8,319 nt of DNA from an uncultured Verrucomicrobiales bacterium (lineage in GTDB: Bacteria > Verrucomicrobiota > Verrucomicrobiia > Verrucomicrobiales > DEV007), in NCBI GenBank assembly GCA_937893785.1, contig CALCSP010000513.1, positions 1-8,319 of the forward strand, given 5' to 3'. Under the pieces are notes generated by a model that was given only the letters and a program-made list of their open reading frames with translations, was not told the origin of the DNA and made no database searches. Each line of letters starts with the position of its first letter. Within the stretch, counting starts at the first letter, position 1. Below, piece by piece: positions 6,475 to 8,319 of the stretch. The position numbers and the translations under genes are program-made.

Positions 6475-7986
6475 ATGGCATCTTTTCAATCGCTCGGCCT
6501 GATTGCGAAACTGGTGGATTCAGTTAGTTCAAAGGGATATACCGAAGCAACTCCAATCCAAGCCAAGGCAATACCGGCTATTCTGGAAGGACGGGATGTA
6601 ATGGGAGGAGCCCAGACGGGTACTGGGAAAACAGCCGCCTTCGCACTTCCCATCCTGCAGTATTTGTTTGGTAACCGCAGCAGGCACCGTGCGCCCAGAG
6701 CCCTCGTTCTTGCACCCACCCGTGAGCTGGCGGCCCAGGTTGAAAAAAGTTTCTATGGTTACAGTAAGGGATTGGGCATTTATTCATGCGCGATTTACGG
6801 TGGAGTGAAAATGTCGCCTCAGGTGGCCAAGCTTCGACGTGGGGTTGGGGTTGTGGTTGCCACCCCCGGGAGGTTGCTTGATCATGCCGAAGGAGGAACG
6901 ATTGATTTGTCCCGTGTCGAGGTGCTGGTGCTTGATGAAGCCGACCGCATGCTGGACATGGGCTTCATGCCGGATATCCGCAAAATCATAGGGCTCTTAC
7001 CTGACACGCGTCAAAACTTGATGTTTTCCGCCACGTATTCGCAGGAAATACGAACACTTGCCAAAGAGCTCTTGCACGATCCAATGAGTATTGAGGTTGC
7101 AGCGCGCAATTCTGCAGCTGAACAAGTTTCACAGGTAGTGCACCCTGTAGACAGGGCCCGAAAGCGAGAGCTTCTTTCGGGGTTAATCAATGAGGGAGAC
7201 TGGCAACAAGTACTGGTTTTCACCCGCACGCGCCATGGGGCTGAGAAGCTTACCCAATATCTCAACAAAAACGGCACGGATGCCGTTGCCATCCACGGCG
7301 ATAAGTCTCAGGGCCAACGAACCCGTGCCCTTGAGCGCTTCAAGCGCGGGGCAGTGCGAATAATGGTGGCGACTGATGTGGCTTCACGTGGGCTGGATAT
7401 TCGCCAACTCCCGCATGTGGTCAATTACGAGATGCCCGATGTGGCAGAGGATTACATTCACCGGATCGGCCGCACTGGGCGAGCGGGTGAAGGCGGGCAT
7501 GCACACTCTCTGGTTTGTGGAGCGGAAAGGGAGAAGCTGGCTGCTGTAGAATCGCTGCTGCGCCGAAAAATTCCCCGCAGGGAAGTCGAAGGATTCGAAG
7601 GGGAAGACGTTTCATTTTCCCCAAAGAGAAAAGGTGCCGGCAGCCGTAAACCCAGACCTCGAAGAACCAGTGCAGCAAGCTCTAAGCCGGACCGCAAGAA
7701 ATCCCGCCGTCCGGCAAAAGCTGAAGGTTCCTCGAAAGGCAAACCGCAAAAAGCGAAAGTGGACCATTTTAAGGAATCTTCGAAACCAAGGGATGCTGCA
7801 AAGCCATCTGCTTCTTCATCTGGGTTGACAGAAAAGCCACGACGTTCAAAGCCGAGAAAAGGCAAGCCCAAGTGGAGCACGGCGCGCAAACGTGCCGCGA
7901 AGCTTGAGCGAGCAACAAAGCTTAAGCGCCCAAGCAAGAAAAAGGCAGCCGGCAGGACGACACGCCGGAGGCCTTCCGGGCGTTGA
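6475..7986 (+). CDS. rhlE: DEAD-box ATP-dependent RNA helicase, RhlE type
   Basis: ATP-driven unwinding of short RNA duplexes, in ribosome assembly or RNA decay in the cytoplasm. All core motifs are present in the 503 residues: Q motif GYTEATPIQ (21-29), motif I AQTGTGKT (46-53), Ia PTRELA (81-86), TPGRLLD (130-136), DEAD (154-157), SAT (185-187), LVFTRTR (247-253), ATDVASRGLD (299-308) and HRIGRTGR (329-336). The opening MASFQSLGL is typical of RhlE. From about 383 to the end is a roughly 120-residue tail rich in Lys, Arg, Ser and Pro, probably disordered and RNA-binding; RhlE-group tails vary but this is long. The start is supported by AAAGGGGG ending 6 bp upstream. The gene diverges from the HhH gene. 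Nearest alternatives are other DEAD-box subgroups (SrmB, DbpA), but the tail and N-terminus favour RhlE. Confidence 0.93.
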   Translation: MASFQSLGLIAKLVDSVSSKGYTEATPIQAKAIPAILEGRDVMGGAQTGTGKTAAFALPILQYLFGNRSRHRAPRALVLAPTRELAAQVEKSFYGYSKGLGIYSCAIYGGVKMSPQVAKLRRGVGVVVATPGRLLDHAEGGTIDLSRVEVLVLDEADRMLDMGFMPDIRKIIGLLPDTRQNLMFSATYSQEIRTLAKELLHDPMSIEVAARNSAAEQVSQVVHPVDRARKRELLSGLINEGDWQQVLVFTRTRHGAEKLTQYLNKNGTDAVAIHGDKSQGQRTRALERFKRGAVRIMVATDVASRGLDIRQLPHVVNYEMPDVAEDYIHRIGRTGRAGEGGHAHSLVCGAEREKLAAVESLLRRKIPRREVEGFEGEDVSFSPKRKGAGSRKPRPRRTSAASSKPDRKKSRRPAKAEGSSKGKPQKAKVDHFKESSKPRDAAKPSASSSGLTEKPRRSKPRKGKPKWSTARKRAAKLERATKLKRPSKKKAAGRTTRRRPSGR

Positions 7987-8319
7987 TCGCGATGACTTCT
8001 GAGAGGATCGCATTGTCAGATAGAGCCATTTGTTGATGCGTTGATAGCAGTGTCATCTTTCAAAGCTAGAGGGCCGAAGTTCAAAAGCATGCCTTTGGGA
8101 GATCTTTATCACATTCTCCTTTTTTACGATCCACTTCAGCGCTCCATATATGCCATTTTAGCGCGATTAGGCTCAAGTCACATGGATACCGTTTATGGTG
8201 CTGGAACTTGGCTTCTGAAGTCGCGAAAAGAATGGAAGGACCAGAAGAAAGCAAAAAGGTCTGATGTGGCGTGACTTCGAATTCTTAAAATTGAGAAAAA
8301 ATTCATAAATAGAGCGCAA
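7987..8319. other. Stretch after the helicase with no confident gene
   Basis: These 333 bases are more A+T-rich than the helicase. I see no tRNA and no strong terminator after the helicase: a GCGAT/ATCGC pair (7989-8011 region) has no T-run. One small plus-strand ORF is listed separately. The last 40 bases are AT-rich and could precede a gene outside the window. Confidence 0.5.
8089..8274 (+). CDS. Small hypothetical ORF, unrecognised, weakly supported
   Basis: A 61-residue frame starts with MPLGDLYHILLFYDP and ends with a Lys/Arg-rich stretch. The frame can be extended to a TTG at 8041 (77 residues). No good Shine-Dalgarno is seen for either start. I recognise no domain, signal peptide or membrane segment. 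It could be a chance ORF, a fragment of a decayed gene or a genuine small protein; no opposing frame is a better candidate here. Confidence 0.2.
   Translation: MPLGDLYHILLFYDPLQRSIYAILARLGSSHMDTVYGAGTWLLKSRKEWKDQKKAKRSDVA

Noticed and set aside
7458..7937. 159-residue minus-strand ORF
   Set aside because: It is the antisense shadow of the helicase C-terminus, produced by its biased Lys/Arg/Ser codons.
1..8319. CRISPR arrays, insertion sequences, tRNA or rRNA genes
   Set aside because: No regularly spaced repeats, transposase-like frames, terminal inverted repeats or cloverleaf structures were seen on either strand.

Overview
The window reads as chromosomal DNA of a PVC-superphylum bacterium, most likely a free-living aquatic member of Verrucomicrobiota. 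Three things point there: a secreted sulfatase coupled to an exported FG-GAP/VCBS lipoprotein, a mannonate dehydratase relative beside them, and a perfect 14-bp palindrome that equals the LexA operator I remember being reported for Verrucomicrobia (TGTTC-N4-GAACA). The lineage is inferred from gene content and this motif; there is no rRNA or tRNA here.

Layout. On the minus strand, from 3343 down to the left edge, a secreted sulfatase overlaps by 4 bp (ATGA) with a seven-motif FG-GAP/VCBS lipoprotein that runs off the window. On the plus strand, diverging from the sulfatase with only 35 bp between start codons, is a short mannonate dehydratase (UxuA) family gene, followed by a Xaa-Pro aminopeptidase (pepP). 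A convergent gene on the minus strand (5879-6352) encodes a small membrane-anchored or exported helix-hairpin-helix (ComEA-like) DNA-binding protein, closed by a good terminator. Diverging from it is an RhlE-type DEAD-box RNA helicase with a long basic tail. The last 333 bases hold only one weak, unrecognised small ORF.

Two points stand out. First, the FG-GAP/VCBS lipoprotein frame is interrupted by one in-frame TGA (285-287). The same frame stays open for at least 94 more codons and encodes recognisable family sequence, including a seventh Asp-rich motif. A hairpin just after the TGA (6-bp perfect stem, GGUCG loop) closely resembles the SelB-binding hairpin of E. coli fdhF in loop sequence, closing pair and distance from the TGA. 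The simplest readings are an unannotated selenoprotein, a fresh nonsense mutation, or a sequencing error. Second, the palindrome at 6346-6359 sits directly after a -10-like box and over the start codon of the HhH protein, suggesting an SOS-controlled gene with a leaderless or nearly leaderless message.

Functionally, the left half looks like sulfated, uronic-acid-containing polysaccharide use: the sulfatase would remove sulfate esters outside the cytoplasm, and UxuA would act in hexuronate breakdown. pepP and the helicase are general housekeeping functions.
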